From positions 1-13,662 of the forward strand of contig JAJXSQ010000020.1 in assembly GCA_021784495.1 (NCBI GenBank): a stretch of 13,662 bases of DNA, given 5' to 3'. This stretch comes from Myxococcales bacterium. GTDB taxonomy: Bacteria > Myxococcota > Myxococcia > Myxococcales > Anaeromyxobacteraceae. Numbering within the stretch: the first letter of the stretch is position 1; each line of letters opens with the position of its first letter. The position numbers and the translations under genes were made by a program. This document shows positions 4,486-11,874 of this stretch, piece by piece. The notes below the pieces were generated by a model, which saw only the letters and a list, made by a program, of their open reading frames with translations, was not told the origin of the DNA and searched no databases.

Positions 4486-7400
4486 CTAGGGCGCGGGCGG
4501 CGCGCCGCCCGGCCGCGCCACGATCACCCGCTCCACGAGCGCGCGGATCCCCGCCCGGTCGAACGGCTTCTCGAGGACCGGGACCGCCGAGCTCTCCACG
4601 AAGCGCCGCGCCTCGGCGGTGAACGCGCCGCCGGTGACGAAGACGAGGCGCGGCACCAGCTCCGGGTGGAGCTGGGCGAGGCGGGAGTAGAGCTCCATGC
4701 CGGTCATCCCCGGCATCATCAGGTCGCAGAAGATGACGTCGAAGCCCGGGTCGGCGGCGAGGCGCGCCAGCGCGGCCGCCCCCGTCCCCTCGATCACCAC
4801 CTGGTGCGGGGGGGAGAGGAAGCGCGAGAGCGCGCGGGCGACGAGCGGCTCGTCGTCGACGACGAGGACCCGGGCCGCCGGGGGATCGGGATCGGGGGAG
4901 GGCGGGGGCCGCTGCGGCGGCGACGGGGGGGGCGACTCGCCGGGCGGGGGTGCTGGCGCGCTGGAGGTCATGGGCGGGAGGGGGGTGGGGGGTGGGGGTG
5001 CCTCGCCGGGGCCGCCGGGCAGGGCCGCGGGGATCGCGATGCGGACGGTGGTGCCCCGGCCGGGCTGGCTCTCGAGGTCGATCGCGCCTCCCAGCGCGCG
5101 GACGATCTCGCGGCTGATGAAGAGGCCGAGGCCCGTCCCCTCGTCGGGCGGCTTGGTGGTGGTGAAGGGCTGGAAGAGCCGCTCGCGGACGTCGGCGGAG
5201 ACCCCGCGGCCCGTGTCGCGGACCTCCACCGAGATGGCGCCGTCGCTCGCCGACACCCGGACGCGGATCTGGTTCTCGCCGGGGCTGCCCGGCTCGATCG
5301 CCTGGGCCGCGTTCACCAGCACGTTGAGCAGCACCTGGCCGAGCCGGTGGGCGCTGGCGGCCGCCGGCGGGACGGGCTCCATCTCCAGGACGAGCTCGGC
5401 CCGGTGGCGGAGCTCGTTCCGGGCGACGTTCGCGGCCGAGCGGAGGACCGCGCCGACGTCGCAGGTCCCGCCGTCGGCGGAGTTCTCCCGGGAGAAGACC
5501 CGGACGTCCCGGACGATGTCCCGGATCCGGTCGGCGCCGTCGGCCGCCTCCCGGAGCGCCCGGATCACCTCCGGGGAGGGCGGCCGGCCGGCCCCCAGGG
5601 CCTCGAGGGCGAAGGCGAGGTTGCCGGAGATGAAGGAGAGCGGGTTGTTGATCTCGTGGGTCACCCCCGCGGCGAGCATGCCCATCGAGGCGAGCCGCTC
5701 GGTGGCCAGCAGGCGCCGCTCGAGCTGCCGGCGCTCCGCGACGTCCTCGATGATCCCGAGGGTGAAGGCGATCGCCCCATCGGCGTCGCGGATCGGCGAG
5801 ACCCGGAGGTGGACCTCGGTGTAGCTCCCGTCGGCGCGGCGATACCGGCGCTCGTCCTGGAAGGTCTCGCGGCGTCCCCCGACCACGTCGGCGAGGAAGG
5901 TCCGGCTGCGCTCCCGGTCCTCCGGGTGGTTGAGCTCGCCGACCTGGACGCGCGCCAGCTGCTCCTCGCCGTACCCGAGCAGCTCGCGGAAGGCCAGGTT
6001 GTGCTCGAGGATCCGCCCCTCGCGATCGGTGAGGATGACGCCGAAGCCGGCGCGGTGGAAGGCGATCCGGAACTTCTGCTCGCTCAGCCGGGCCGCCTCC
6101 TCGGCCCGGAGCCGATCGCCCACGTCGCGGAGCGTCCCGACGAGACCGGTCGCCTGCCCGGCGCCGTCCCGGAGCGGGCGCCAGGCCGCCTCGAGCTGCG
6201 CCTCGCCCCCGTCGCGCCGGCGGGGGCGGATGAACCCCCGGAGCCGCTCTCCCCGGTCGCTCCGCGCCAGGAGCTCCGGCCCGGCGACGCCGGGGAGCGG
6301 GTCGATCCCGAGGAGCTCCGCGAAGTCGCGGCCCACCGCCTCCCGCTCCGACCACCCGAGGAGCCGCTCGGCGCCCGCCTGCCAGGAGGTGATCCTCGCG
6401 GCCGGATCGATCCCCACCACCGCGTCCTCGAGCGCGCCGAGGAGGGCCGCCTGGTACGCCTGGATCCGCTCCGACGCCTGCTGCTCGGTCACGTCCCGGA
6501 AGACGAGCACCACCCCCTGGAGCTCGCCCCCCGCGCCCCGGATCGGGGCGCCGCTGTCGGCGATCGGGCGCTCCGAGCCGTCGCGGCCGATCAGCACCGT
6601 GTGGTTCGCCAGCCCGAGGATCCGGCCCTCGCGGAGGACCCGCGCGGCGGGGGACTCGACCTCCGCCCGGGTCTGCTCGTTCACGATCCGGAAGATCTCG
6701 GCGAGCGGACGGCCGGCGGCGTCGGCGAGCGGCCAGCGGGTGAGCTCCTCGGCCACGGGGTTCATCCGCGTGACCCGCCCCTCCCGGTCGGTCGCGATCA
6801 CCGCGTCGCCGATGCTCCGGAGGGTGACCGAGAGGCTCTGCTCGCTCTCGCGGAGCGCGCGCTCGGCCGCCCGCCGCGCGCCGACGTCCCGGATGACGCT
6901 CTGCCAGAGGGTGCGCCCGCCGTCCGCGATGACGCGGGCGCTCACCTCGACGGGGAAGGAGGAGCCGTCGGCGCGCAGGTGGGTCGTCTCGAAGCGGGTC
7001 CCGCTCGGCCGGCGCGCCTCGGCCAGCTGCGCCTCGATCGAGCCGCGGGTCTCGGGCGCGCGCAGGTCGTGGATCGCGAGCTGGCGGAGCTCGTCGCGGC
7101 TCCGGCCATAGAGCTCGGCGGCGCGGTCGTTCGCGTCGAGGATCCTCCCGTCCTCGGCGAGGAGGAGGACGGCGTCGTTCGCGAACCGCGCGAACCCCTC
7201 CAGCTCGGCCGCGAGCCGGTCGCGCGCCCGCTCCGCGTCCTCGCGCCGCACCTCCAGCGCGAGGGCGCGGAGGCGCCACCACTGCGTCACGGCGAGCAGC
7301 GCGACGGCGAGGAGCGCGAAGGCCGATCCCAGCCAGGCGAGCGAGCGGAAGCGGGTGGTGGACACGATCTCCGCCGGGTCGACCTCGGCGACGAGGAACC

Positions 7401-8229
7401 AGTCGGTCCCGGCGACCGGCCGCGCGGCGAAGCGGACCACCGCGCCGCGGGGGTCGGACGCCGGGCCCGGGCCGGTCGCGCCGCGGAGCGCCTCGGCCGC
7501 GGCGAGGTCCCGCCGGGCGAGCGGGCGGCGCGCCACCTCTCGGGCGCCGCCCGGGCCGGGCAGGCCGGAGAGGAAGACCACGTCGGCGCCGTCCGCGCGG
7601 ACAAGGAGCGCCTCCGCCGACGGCCAGGAGGCGTGCCAGGTGGCCAGGGTGGGGCGGAGCACCTCCTCCGGATCGACCGAGAGCAGGACGATCCCGGGGG
7701 GGCGGTCCTCGCCCATCCGGAGGATCGGGACGGCGAGGTCGAGGCGGAGCCGGCCCCCGTCCGCGTCGAGGGACGACCAGACCGGCCTGCCTGCGCGCAG
7801 CGCCCGGGCCGCGAGCGCGCGCTCCCGGGCCCCCGGGTCTCCGCGCGCCGGGAGCGCCGCCAGGAGCGCCCCGCCGCGATCGAGGAGCGCGGCCGAGCGG
7901 TAGCCGTGCTCCCGGAGGGCGCGGAGGACCGGGAGGGCGGCGCCGATCGCCGCCTCCCGCGCCGGGGGGGCGGCGGCCAGCGCGGCCGAGAGCCGGGCGC
8001 TCGCGCCGACGAGCGCGGCGTCGGCGTCCTGCTCCCGATGCCAGGTGGCGAGGAGGCCCGCCTGGAAGGTCGCCACCTCCGCGAGCTCGAGGTCGGCGCG
8101 CTCGATGAGGGCGCGCTCCTGCTCCCGCTCGAGCGCGACGCCGAGGAGGAGCGCGCCGCCGGCGAGCGCCCCGGCCGCGGCCTTGAGGCCGGGCGGGAGG
8201 CGCGCCGGTGGTGCCGTCGGCGTGGGCAT
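4486..8229 (-). CDS. Membrane hybrid histidine kinase with Cache-like sensor, four PAS domains and receiver
   Basis: The product is 1247 residues. TM1 is about 15-33. Residues 34-296 form a periplasmic, Cache-like sensor region ('AALLDRGGALLAALP', 'VPILRMG', 'GTDWFLVAEVDP'), and TM2 is about 297-318. Four PAS domains follow at about 344-450, 461-580, 588-705 and 716-830. The HisKA H-box is 'AAGVTHEINNPLSF' with phospho-acceptor His858. The HATPase has N-box 'LNVLVNAAQAIE' (about 973), G1 'DTGRGV' and G2 'GTGLGL'. An unusually Pro/Ser-rich linker (about 1070-1117) leads to a C-terminal receiver, 'RVLVVDDEP', with phosphorylatable Asp1169 in 'FCDLMMPG' and Lys1221 in 'LEKPF'. All catalytic residues are intact. 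No response regulator, Hpt protein or DNA-binding partner is adjacent, so it is an orphan whose output is unknown. Asp1169 may receive phosphate from His858. The signal could be periplasmic, or sensed by PAS domains; cofactor binding cannot be judged. It is divergent from an aldo/keto reductase. Confidence 0.95.
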   Translation of the reverse strand: MPTPTAPPARLPPGLKAAAGALAGGALLLGVALEREQERALIERADLELAEVATFQAGLLATWHREQDADAALVGASARLSAALAAAPPAREAAIGAALPVLRALREHGYRSAALLDRGGALLAALPARGDPGARERALAARALRAGRPVWSSLDADGGRLRLDLAVPILRMGEDRPPGIVLLSVDPEEVLRPTLATWHASWPSAEALLVRADGADVVFLSGLPGPGGAREVARRPLARRDLAAAEALRGATGPGPASDPRGAVVRFAARPVAGTDWFLVAEVDPAEIVSTTRFRSLAWLGSAFALLAVALLAVTQWWRLRALALEVRREDAERARDRLAAELEGFARFANDAVLLLAEDGRILDANDRAAELYGRSRDELRQLAIHDLRAPETRGSIEAQLAEARRPSGTRFETTHLRADGSSFPVEVSARVIADGGRTLWQSVIRDVGARRAAERALRESEQSLSVTLRSIGDAVIATDREGRVTRMNPVAEELTRWPLADAAGRPLAEIFRIVNEQTRAEVESPAARVLREGRILGLANHTVLIGRDGSERPIADSGAPIRGAGGELQGVVLVFRDVTEQQASERIQAYQAALLGALEDAVVGIDPAARITSWQAGAERLLGWSEREAVGRDFAELLGIDPLPGVAGPELLARSDRGERLRGFIRPRRRDGGEAQLEAAWRPLRDGAGQATGLVGTLRDVGDRLRAEEAARLSEQKFRIAFHRAGFGVILTDREGRILEHNLAFRELLGYGEEQLARVQVGELNHPEDRERSRTFLADVVGGRRETFQDERRYRRADGSYTEVHLRVSPIRDADGAIAFTLGIIEDVAERRQLERRLLATERLASMGMLAAGVTHEINNPLSFISGNLAFALEALGAGRPPSPEVIRALREAADGADRIRDIVRDVRVFSRENSADGGTCDVGAVLRSAANVARNELRHRAELVLEMEPVPPAAASAHRLGQVLLNVLVNAAQAIEPGSPGENQIRVRVSASDGAISVEVRDTGRGVSADVRERLFQPFTTTKPPDEGTGLGLFISREIVRALGGAIDLESQPGRGTTVRIAIPAALPGGPGEAPPPPTPLPPMTSSAPAPPPGESPPPSPPQRPPPSPDPDPPAARVLVVDDEPLVARALSRFLSPPHQVVIEGTGAAALARLAADPGFDVIFCDLMMPGMTGMELYSRLAQLHPELVPRLVFVTGGAFTAEARRFVESSAVPVLEKPFDRAGIRALVERVIVARPGGAPPAP

Positions 8230-8272
8230 CGTGATCCAGGGCGGACGTGGACGCGATCCTGCGAACGGCTCG

Positions 8273-8278
8273 AGCTTA
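8273..8278 (-). promoter_or_regulatory. Putative -10 hexamer (TAAGCT) for the kinase gene
   Basis: TAAGCT reads on the minus strand 43 nt before the kinase ATG at 8229. No clear -35 is present at the right distance. The 13-bp dyad at 8281-8293 sits immediately upstream, in the spacer position. Confidence 0.35.
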
Positions 8279-8280
8279 CC

Positions 8281-8293
8281 CCACGGTCCGTGG
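8281..8293. promoter_or_regulatory. 13-bp dyad CCACGG-T-CCGTGG, possible operator
   Basis: This is a perfect 6-bp inverted repeat around one central base, in the 209-nt divergent gap between the kinase and the aldo/keto reductase. A one-base loop cannot form a hairpin, so a protein-binding site for a dimer is the more natural reading. It falls where it would overlap the spacer of the kinase promoter. The rest of the gap holds a weaker 7-bp inverted repeat (8309-8315 with 8327-8333) and a TAGATT box at 8382. Confidence 0.35.
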
Positions 8294-8381
8294 AGCGCGA
8301 AGGAGGGCGGGGAGGGGCGGCCTACACCTCCCCACCCGGGCGAGCCCTCGCGTCCCGGTCGCGCCGCCCGCGAGGTCCGGC

Positions 8382-8387
8382 TAGATT
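8382..8387 (+). promoter_or_regulatory. Putative -10 hexamer (TAGATT) for the aldo/keto reductase
   Basis: TAGATT is an isolated A/T-rich hexamer 51 nt before the ATG at 8439, giving a leader of about 45 nt. No -35 match is seen. Unlike several neighbours, this gene also has a proper Shine-Dalgarno site, GGAGG at 8427-8431. Confidence 0.4.
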
Positions 8388-8426
8388 CACCGCCGCCCGG
8401 CCGCTCCCGGCCGCCGGCGAGATCGC

Positions 8427-8431
8427 GGAGG
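8427..8431 (+). promoter_or_regulatory. Ribosome binding site of the aldo/keto reductase
   Basis: GGAGG with 7 nt to the ATG fixes the start at 8439. It is one of only two clear Shine-Dalgarno sites in the window. Confidence 0.7.
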
Positions 8432-8438
8432 CGACGGG

Positions 8439-9431
8439 ATGGAGAGGCGCAGGCTCGGATCGCAGGGGCTCGAGGTGTCGGCGCTCGGGCTCGGGTGCAT
8501 GGGGATGAGCGACTTCTACACCGGGGCGGGGGCGGCGGAGGCCGAGTCGATCGCCACCATCCACCGCGCGCTCGACCTCGGGATCACCTTCCTCGACACC
8601 GCCGACATGTACGGCCCGTTCACGAACGAGGAGCTGGTCGGGCGCGCGATCCGCGGCCGGCGCGACCGGGTCGAGCTGGCCACCAAGTTCGGGAACGAGC
8701 GGCGCGCCGACGGGAGCTTCGTCGGGGTCAACGGGCGCCCCGAGTACGTGCGCGCGGCCTGCGACGCCTCGCTGCGCCGCCTCGGCGTCGACCACGTCGA
8801 CCTCTACTACCAGCACCGGGTCGACCCCCAGGTCCCCATCGAGGAGACGGTCGGAGCGATGGCGGCGCTCGTCCGGGCCGGCAAGGTGCGCTTCCTCGGC
8901 CTCTCCGAGGCGGCGCCGGCGACCCTCCGGCGGGCCCACGCGGTCCACCCGATCAGCGCGCTCCAGACGGAGTACTCGCTCTGGAGCCGCGACCCGGACG
9001 ACGAGATCCTGCCGGCCGTGCGCGCGCTCGGCGTCGGCTTCGTCGCCTACAGCCCCCTCGGGCGCGGGTTCCTCACCGGGCGCTTCACCAGGCCGGAGGA
9101 CCTGCCGGCGGACGATTACCGTCGCCAGACGCCCCGCTTCCAGGGCGAGAACTTCGCGCGGAACCTGGCGCTCGTGGACCGGATCGGGGCGCTCGCCGGT
9201 GCGCGCGGGGTGAAGCCGGCCCAGCTGGCGCTCGCCTGGGTGCTGGCCCGCGGCCGGGAGATCGTGCCGATCCCCGGCACGACCACCCGGCGCCACCTCG
9301 AGGAGAACCTCGCGGCCGCATCGCTCCGGCTCTCCGACGAAGAGCTGGCGCGGATCGACGAGGTGGCGCCGCGCGGCGCCGCCGCCGGGACGCGCTACCC
9401 CGAGCAGATGATGAGCCGCGTGAACCTCTGA
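8439..9431 (+). CDS. Aldo/keto reductase
   Basis: This is a 330-residue cytoplasmic NAD(P)H-dependent oxidoreductase with a TIM-barrel fold. The N-terminal signature 'LGSQGLEVSALGLGCMGM' and the catalytic tetrad are visible: Asp53 and Tyr58 in 'DTADMYG', Lys83 in 'ATKFG' and His126 in 'YYQHRVD'. The C-terminal cofactor-binding stretch 'IVPIPGTTTRRHLEENLAA' is also present. The pattern matches the AKR13-like / YakC-type 'aldo/keto reductase' group, which reduces assorted aldehydes. The physiological substrate is not predictable. The start is supported by GGAGG 7 nt upstream. Divergent transcription from the hybrid kinase raises the possibility of linked regulation, but there is no direct evidence. 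tRNA-Lys lies on the opposite strand just downstream. Confidence 0.95.
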   Translation: MERRRLGSQGLEVSALGLGCMGMSDFYTGAGAAEAESIATIHRALDLGITFLDTADMYGPFTNEELVGRAIRGRRDRVELATKFGNERRADGSFVGVNGRPEYVRAACDASLRRLGVDHVDLYYQHRVDPQVPIEETVGAMAALVRAGKVRFLGLSEAAPATLRRAHAVHPISALQTEYSLWSRDPDDEILPAVRALGVGFVAYSPLGRGFLTGRFTRPEDLPADDYRRQTPRFQGENFARNLALVDRIGALAGARGVKPAQLALAWVLARGREIVPIPGTTTRRHLEENLAAASLRLSDEELARIDEVAPRGAAAGTRYPEQMMSRVNL

Positions 9432-9449
9432 CCGCGGGGCCGGGAGGAG

Positions 9450-9521
9450 TGGGGCGCCTGGGGCTCGAACCCAGAACCAGCGGCTTAAAAGGCCGTTGCT
9501 CCACCATTGAGCTAGCGCCCC
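9450..9521 (-). tRNA. tRNA-Lys (anticodon UUU)
   Basis: A 72-nt cloverleaf lies on the minus strand. The acceptor GGGGCGC pairs with GCGCCCC, the D arm is GCTC-AATGGTG-GAGC, and the anticodon arm ACGGC-CTTTTAA-GCCGC gives anticodon TTT. The outermost pair of the anticodon stem is A.C, a mismatch. The T arm is CTGGG-TTCGAGC-CCCAG and the discriminator is A. The next bases are CTC, so CCA is not encoded. The CTTTTAA loop is the usual Lys(UUU) form. Confidence 0.95.
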
Positions 9522-9536
9522 GATGCCCGCCCCGGC

Positions 9537-9545
9537 TAGATACCA
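9537..9545 (-). promoter_or_regulatory. Putative extended -10 element of tRNA-Lys
   Basis: On the minus strand TG-G-TATCTA (9545-9537) fits the extended -10 layout TGnTAnnnn. It would start transcription a few bases before the tRNA 5' end at 9521. No TTGACA-like -35 is visible, which is common for extended -10 promoters. The same bases read TAGATA on the plus strand, so plus-strand use is also possible. Confidence 0.4.
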
Positions 9546-9593
9546 CGCATGCCGTCGCGGCCGGGGCCCGCGCAGGAGCGGCCGGCGCCGGTG

Positions 9594-9599
9594 TAGGTT
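9594..9599 (+). promoter_or_regulatory. Putative -10 hexamer (TAGGTT) upstream of the cupredoxin-like gene
   Basis: TAGGTT is followed by 6 nt and then the ATG at 9606. There is no Shine-Dalgarno sequence between them, so the transcript would be leaderless. There is no -35 match. Confidence 0.42.
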
Positions 9600-9605
9600 G
9601 TCGCC

Positions 9606-10001
9606 ATGCCCTTCGTCCGATCGAGGTTGCTCGCGCTGCCGCTCGGGGCGGCGCTCGCCGTGGCGGGCTGCGGCTCCGGTATGTCCCCCTACGGAGGCGG
9701 GGGAAGCGGCTGCCCGACCGGGTCGACCGTCGTCACCGTGGGCGGCGGGGGGCTCCCCGACTTCTCCCCGGCGAGCGTCGACGTGAAGGTCGGCGAGACG
9801 GTCTGCTGGGTCTGGGCGACCGCGGGGTACGACGTCACGTCCGGCTCGGGCTGCGCCGCGGACGGCTCCTTCGGCACCGGCCACACCCTCGCGGCAGGCC
9901 AGATCTTCACGGTCCCCTTCTACACCGTCGGGACCTATCCATACTTCAGCTCCAACCAATGCTCCGCCGGGATGACCGGCACGGTGATCGTCGGCCCCTG
10001 A
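9606..10001 (+). CDS. Cupredoxin-like lipoprotein lacking most copper ligands
   Basis: The product is 131 residues. A lipoprotein signal peptide ends in lipobox AVAGC (Cys22), followed by a Gly/Ser-rich linker. From about residue 40 the order of segments follows plastocyanin/azurin-like domains: 'FSPASVDVKVGETVCWVW', 'GYDVTSG', 'GSFGTGHTLAAGQIFTVPF', 'VGTYPYF' and 'AGMTGTVIV'. The type-1 copper ligands are mostly missing. The first His position ('HxVTS') is Tyr75, the Cys after 'YPYF' is Ser115, the next His is Gln118, and only Met123 remains. Cys36, Cys67, Cys83 and Cys119 could form disulfides instead. I infer a surface or periplasmic lipoprotein with a structural or protein-binding role rather than electron transfer. 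The gene precedes two other envelope genes on the same strand, each with its own start signals. The fold call comes from pattern reading only. Confidence 0.8.
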   Translation: MPFVRSRLLALPLGAALAVAGCGSGMSPYGGGGSGCPTGSTVVTVGGGGLPDFSPASVDVKVGETVCWVWATAGYDVTSGSGCAADGSFGTGHTLAAGQIFTVPFYTVGTYPYFSSNQCSAGMTGTVIVGP

Positions 10002-10050
10002 GAGGGCGCGCCCGTGCGTCGTCACCGGCCCGGGGACGCGCCCGGCGGGG

Positions 10051-10056
10051 TAGAGT
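10051..10056 (+). promoter_or_regulatory. Putative -10 hexamer (TAGAGT) upstream of the SpoIID-domain gene
   Basis: TAGAGT is followed by 7 nt and then the ATG at 10064, with no Shine-Dalgarno sequence. This is the same layout as at the cupredoxin-like gene. There is no convincing -35. Confidence 0.42.
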
Positions 10057-10063
10057 GGCGCCG

Positions 10064-11824
10064 ATGATCGGAACGGGCCGCTCGGCGGCGAGGCGCCGGA
10101 GCGCGGCCGTGGCCGCCGGGCTGGCCCTCGCGGTGCTCGGGTCGGCCCGGGCGATCGAGCCCCCTGCCGCGCCGGCGCCGGTGCGCCCGGCCTCGCTCCC
10201 CCCCGGGATCCTCGACCACCTCCCGCCGCCCCTCCCGCCGCCGGCGCCCCCGCCGCTCTCGGCGCCGGCGGCCACCGCCGCGGCCGATCCGCTGGAGCTC
10301 CTCTGGGGCCACCGGCTCGCCTTCGGGCCGGGCGGCCAGCCGCTCATCACCATCCTCGTCGCGGGCGGGCTCGAGGAGGCCTCGCTCCGGCCGCTCGAGC
10401 CGGTCCGGGTCCGCCTGCGGGGCGGGCCGGAGCTGGAGCTCCCCGCCGGCGCCCGGCTCGTGGTGCGGGCCCGCGACGCCACCCCGGCGCGGATCGCGCA
10501 CGCGCCGCTCCTCGCCGAGGTCGCCTGGGCGGATCGGGGGGCGCTCGACGAGGTCCGGCGCGCCTGGGAGGGGAGGGGGATCCGGGTCCGGACCCGGATG
10601 ATCGGCGACGTGTACGGCATCGCCGGGAAGGTGATCGACACCCGCCGGCTCCGGCTCCTCGCCGCGGGCGACCGGGGCGAGGCGGAGGCCGCCGCCCTCG
10701 CCGGCGAGCTCGCGCGGCGCACCGGCGACCCGGTGGCGCTCGACGCCGAGGTCGTGGCGCGCCCCGCCGGACGGCTCCGGGTCGAGGGGGAGGAGGGGGC
10801 GCTCGGCGACGCGGACGAGGTCGTCGAGATCGAGCCGCTCGCGCCGGCCGGGGGCGGCGACGGGATCGCGGTCGAGGCGGGCGAGCGCCCCGGCCGCCGC
10901 TACCGCGGCCGGCTCCTCGTCACCCTCGACGCCGCGGGACGGATCGCGGTGGTCGACGCGATCGAGCTCGAGGAGCTGCTCCGCGGGCTGGTCCCCTCGG
11001 AGATGCCGGCCGGCTCGCCCATGGAGGCGCTCGAGGCCCAGGCGGTGACCGCCCGGTCGAACGTCCTGGCGCAGCTCGGCACCCGGCACCTCGACGGCCC
11101 GTACCTCCTCTGCTCCGAGGTTCACTGCCAGGCCTATGCCGGGGTGGGGGCCGAGACCGCGCGGACGGACCGAGCGGTCCGGCGCACCGCCGGAGAGGCG
11201 CTCTTCGGGCGGGCGGACCGGACGCTCGTCGACGGCGTCTACTCGGCGACCTGCGGTGGCCACGGAGAGTCGAACGACGCGGTCTGGCCGGGGCGGCCCG
11301 ATCCGAGCCTCCGCGGCCACCTCGACGTCCGCGGCGGCGCCGCGGAGCCCCCCGACGGCGCGCTGCGGGGAGAGCGCGCGCTGCGGGCGTTCCTGGTCGA
11401 CCCGCCGGACGCCTGGTGCCGCCGGCCCGGATCGCCGGGGGCGAACCGGTTCCGGTGGGAGCGGCGCCTCGGCCAGGCGGAGCTCGACCGGCTCGTCGCC
11501 GGGCTCGGCGTCGGGGCCGGCGCGCGGCTGGAGGTGGTCGAGCGGGGGATCTCCGGCCGGGCCATCCAGCTGCGGGTCGCCGGCGCCGGCGGCGCGGTGG
11601 TGATCCCGGGGGAGCTCCGGATCCGGCGTCTCCTCGGCAACCTCCCGTCGTCGATGTTCGTGGTCGACCCGGCGCCCGGTGGGGTGCTGCTCCGCGGCGG
11701 CGGGTGGGGGCACGGCGTCGGGATGTGCCAGTGGGGCGCGGTCGGCCGCGCGGGCGCGGGGCAGGGCTACCGGGAGATCCTGCGGGCGTACTTCTCCGGG
11801 GCCGAGGTGGCCCGGATCTACTAG
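10064..11824 (+). CDS. Exported SpoIID/LytB-domain protein, putative peptidoglycan lytic transglycosylase
   Basis: The product is 586 residues. A signal peptide (about 1-30, ending SARA) is followed by a Pro-rich segment (about 31-75). Residues 80-290 form a long N-terminal region including 'RTRMIGDVYGIAGKVIDTRR', an SPOR-like or SpoIID-associated module that I cannot name firmly. The SpoIID domain covers about 290-586. It contains 'LLRGLVPSEMPA' with the catalytic-position Glu313, 'EAQAVTARS', 'LLCSEVHCQAYAG' (about 349), 'YSATCGGHGESNDAVW' (Cys397) and the C-terminal 'GGGWGHGVGMCQWGA' (His550). In Bacillus, SpoIID cleaves glycan strands lacking stem peptides. Homologues in non-sporulating bacteria act in cell-wall remodelling. 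All key residues are present. I set the start at ATG 10064 from the signal peptide and the TAGAGT box; the open frame extends further upstream without coding character. Confidence 0.88.
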   Translation: MIGTGRSAARRRSAAVAAGLALAVLGSARAIEPPAAPAPVRPASLPPGILDHLPPPLPPPAPPPLSAPAATAAADPLELLWGHRLAFGPGGQPLITILVAGGLEEASLRPLEPVRVRLRGGPELELPAGARLVVRARDATPARIAHAPLLAEVAWADRGALDEVRRAWEGRGIRVRTRMIGDVYGIAGKVIDTRRLRLLAAGDRGEAEAAALAGELARRTGDPVALDAEVVARPAGRLRVEGEEGALGDADEVVEIEPLAPAGGGDGIAVEAGERPGRRYRGRLLVTLDAAGRIAVVDAIELEELLRGLVPSEMPAGSPMEALEAQAVTARSNVLAQLGTRHLDGPYLLCSEVHCQAYAGVGAETARTDRAVRRTAGEALFGRADRTLVDGVYSATCGGHGESNDAVWPGRPDPSLRGHLDVRGGAAEPPDGALRGERALRAFLVDPPDAWCRRPGSPGANRFRWERRLGQAELDRLVAGLGVGAGARLEVVERGISGRAIQLRVAGAGGAVVIPGELRIRRLLGNLPSSMFVVDPAPGGVLLRGGGWGHGVGMCQWGAVGRAGAGQGYREILRAYFSGAEVARIY

Positions 11825-11874
11825 GGAGCGGGCGGACCGCTTGACCGGATCGGGCGCCGTGCGACGATGGCGCC

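Noticed and set aside
8309..8333. A 7-bp inverted repeat (GGGGAGG / CCTCCCC) in the kinase-reductase gap.
   Set aside because: An 11-nt loop and low-complexity G and C runs make chance pairing likely in DNA of this composition.
4666..8508. An open plus-strand frame of 1280 codons antisense to the hybrid kinase.
   Set aside because: The minus-strand kinase has intact catalytic motifs across its length. The antisense product is charged low-complexity sequence with no domain pattern, as expected from GC-rich third positions that rarely give stop codons.
9549..9596. A 15-codon reading frame (MPSRPGPAQERPAPV) between tRNA-Lys and the cupredoxin-like gene, preceded by TAGATA.
   Set aside because: It could be a leader peptide, but it is too short to show coding character, and TAGATA reads better as the reverse-strand extended -10 of tRNA-Lys. 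Its stop codon overlaps the putative -10 of the next gene.
8322..10025. A 567-codon minus-strand open frame.
   Set aside because: It runs through the aldo/keto reductase, through the whole of tRNA-Lys and into the cupredoxin-like gene. Its product has no recognisable domain.
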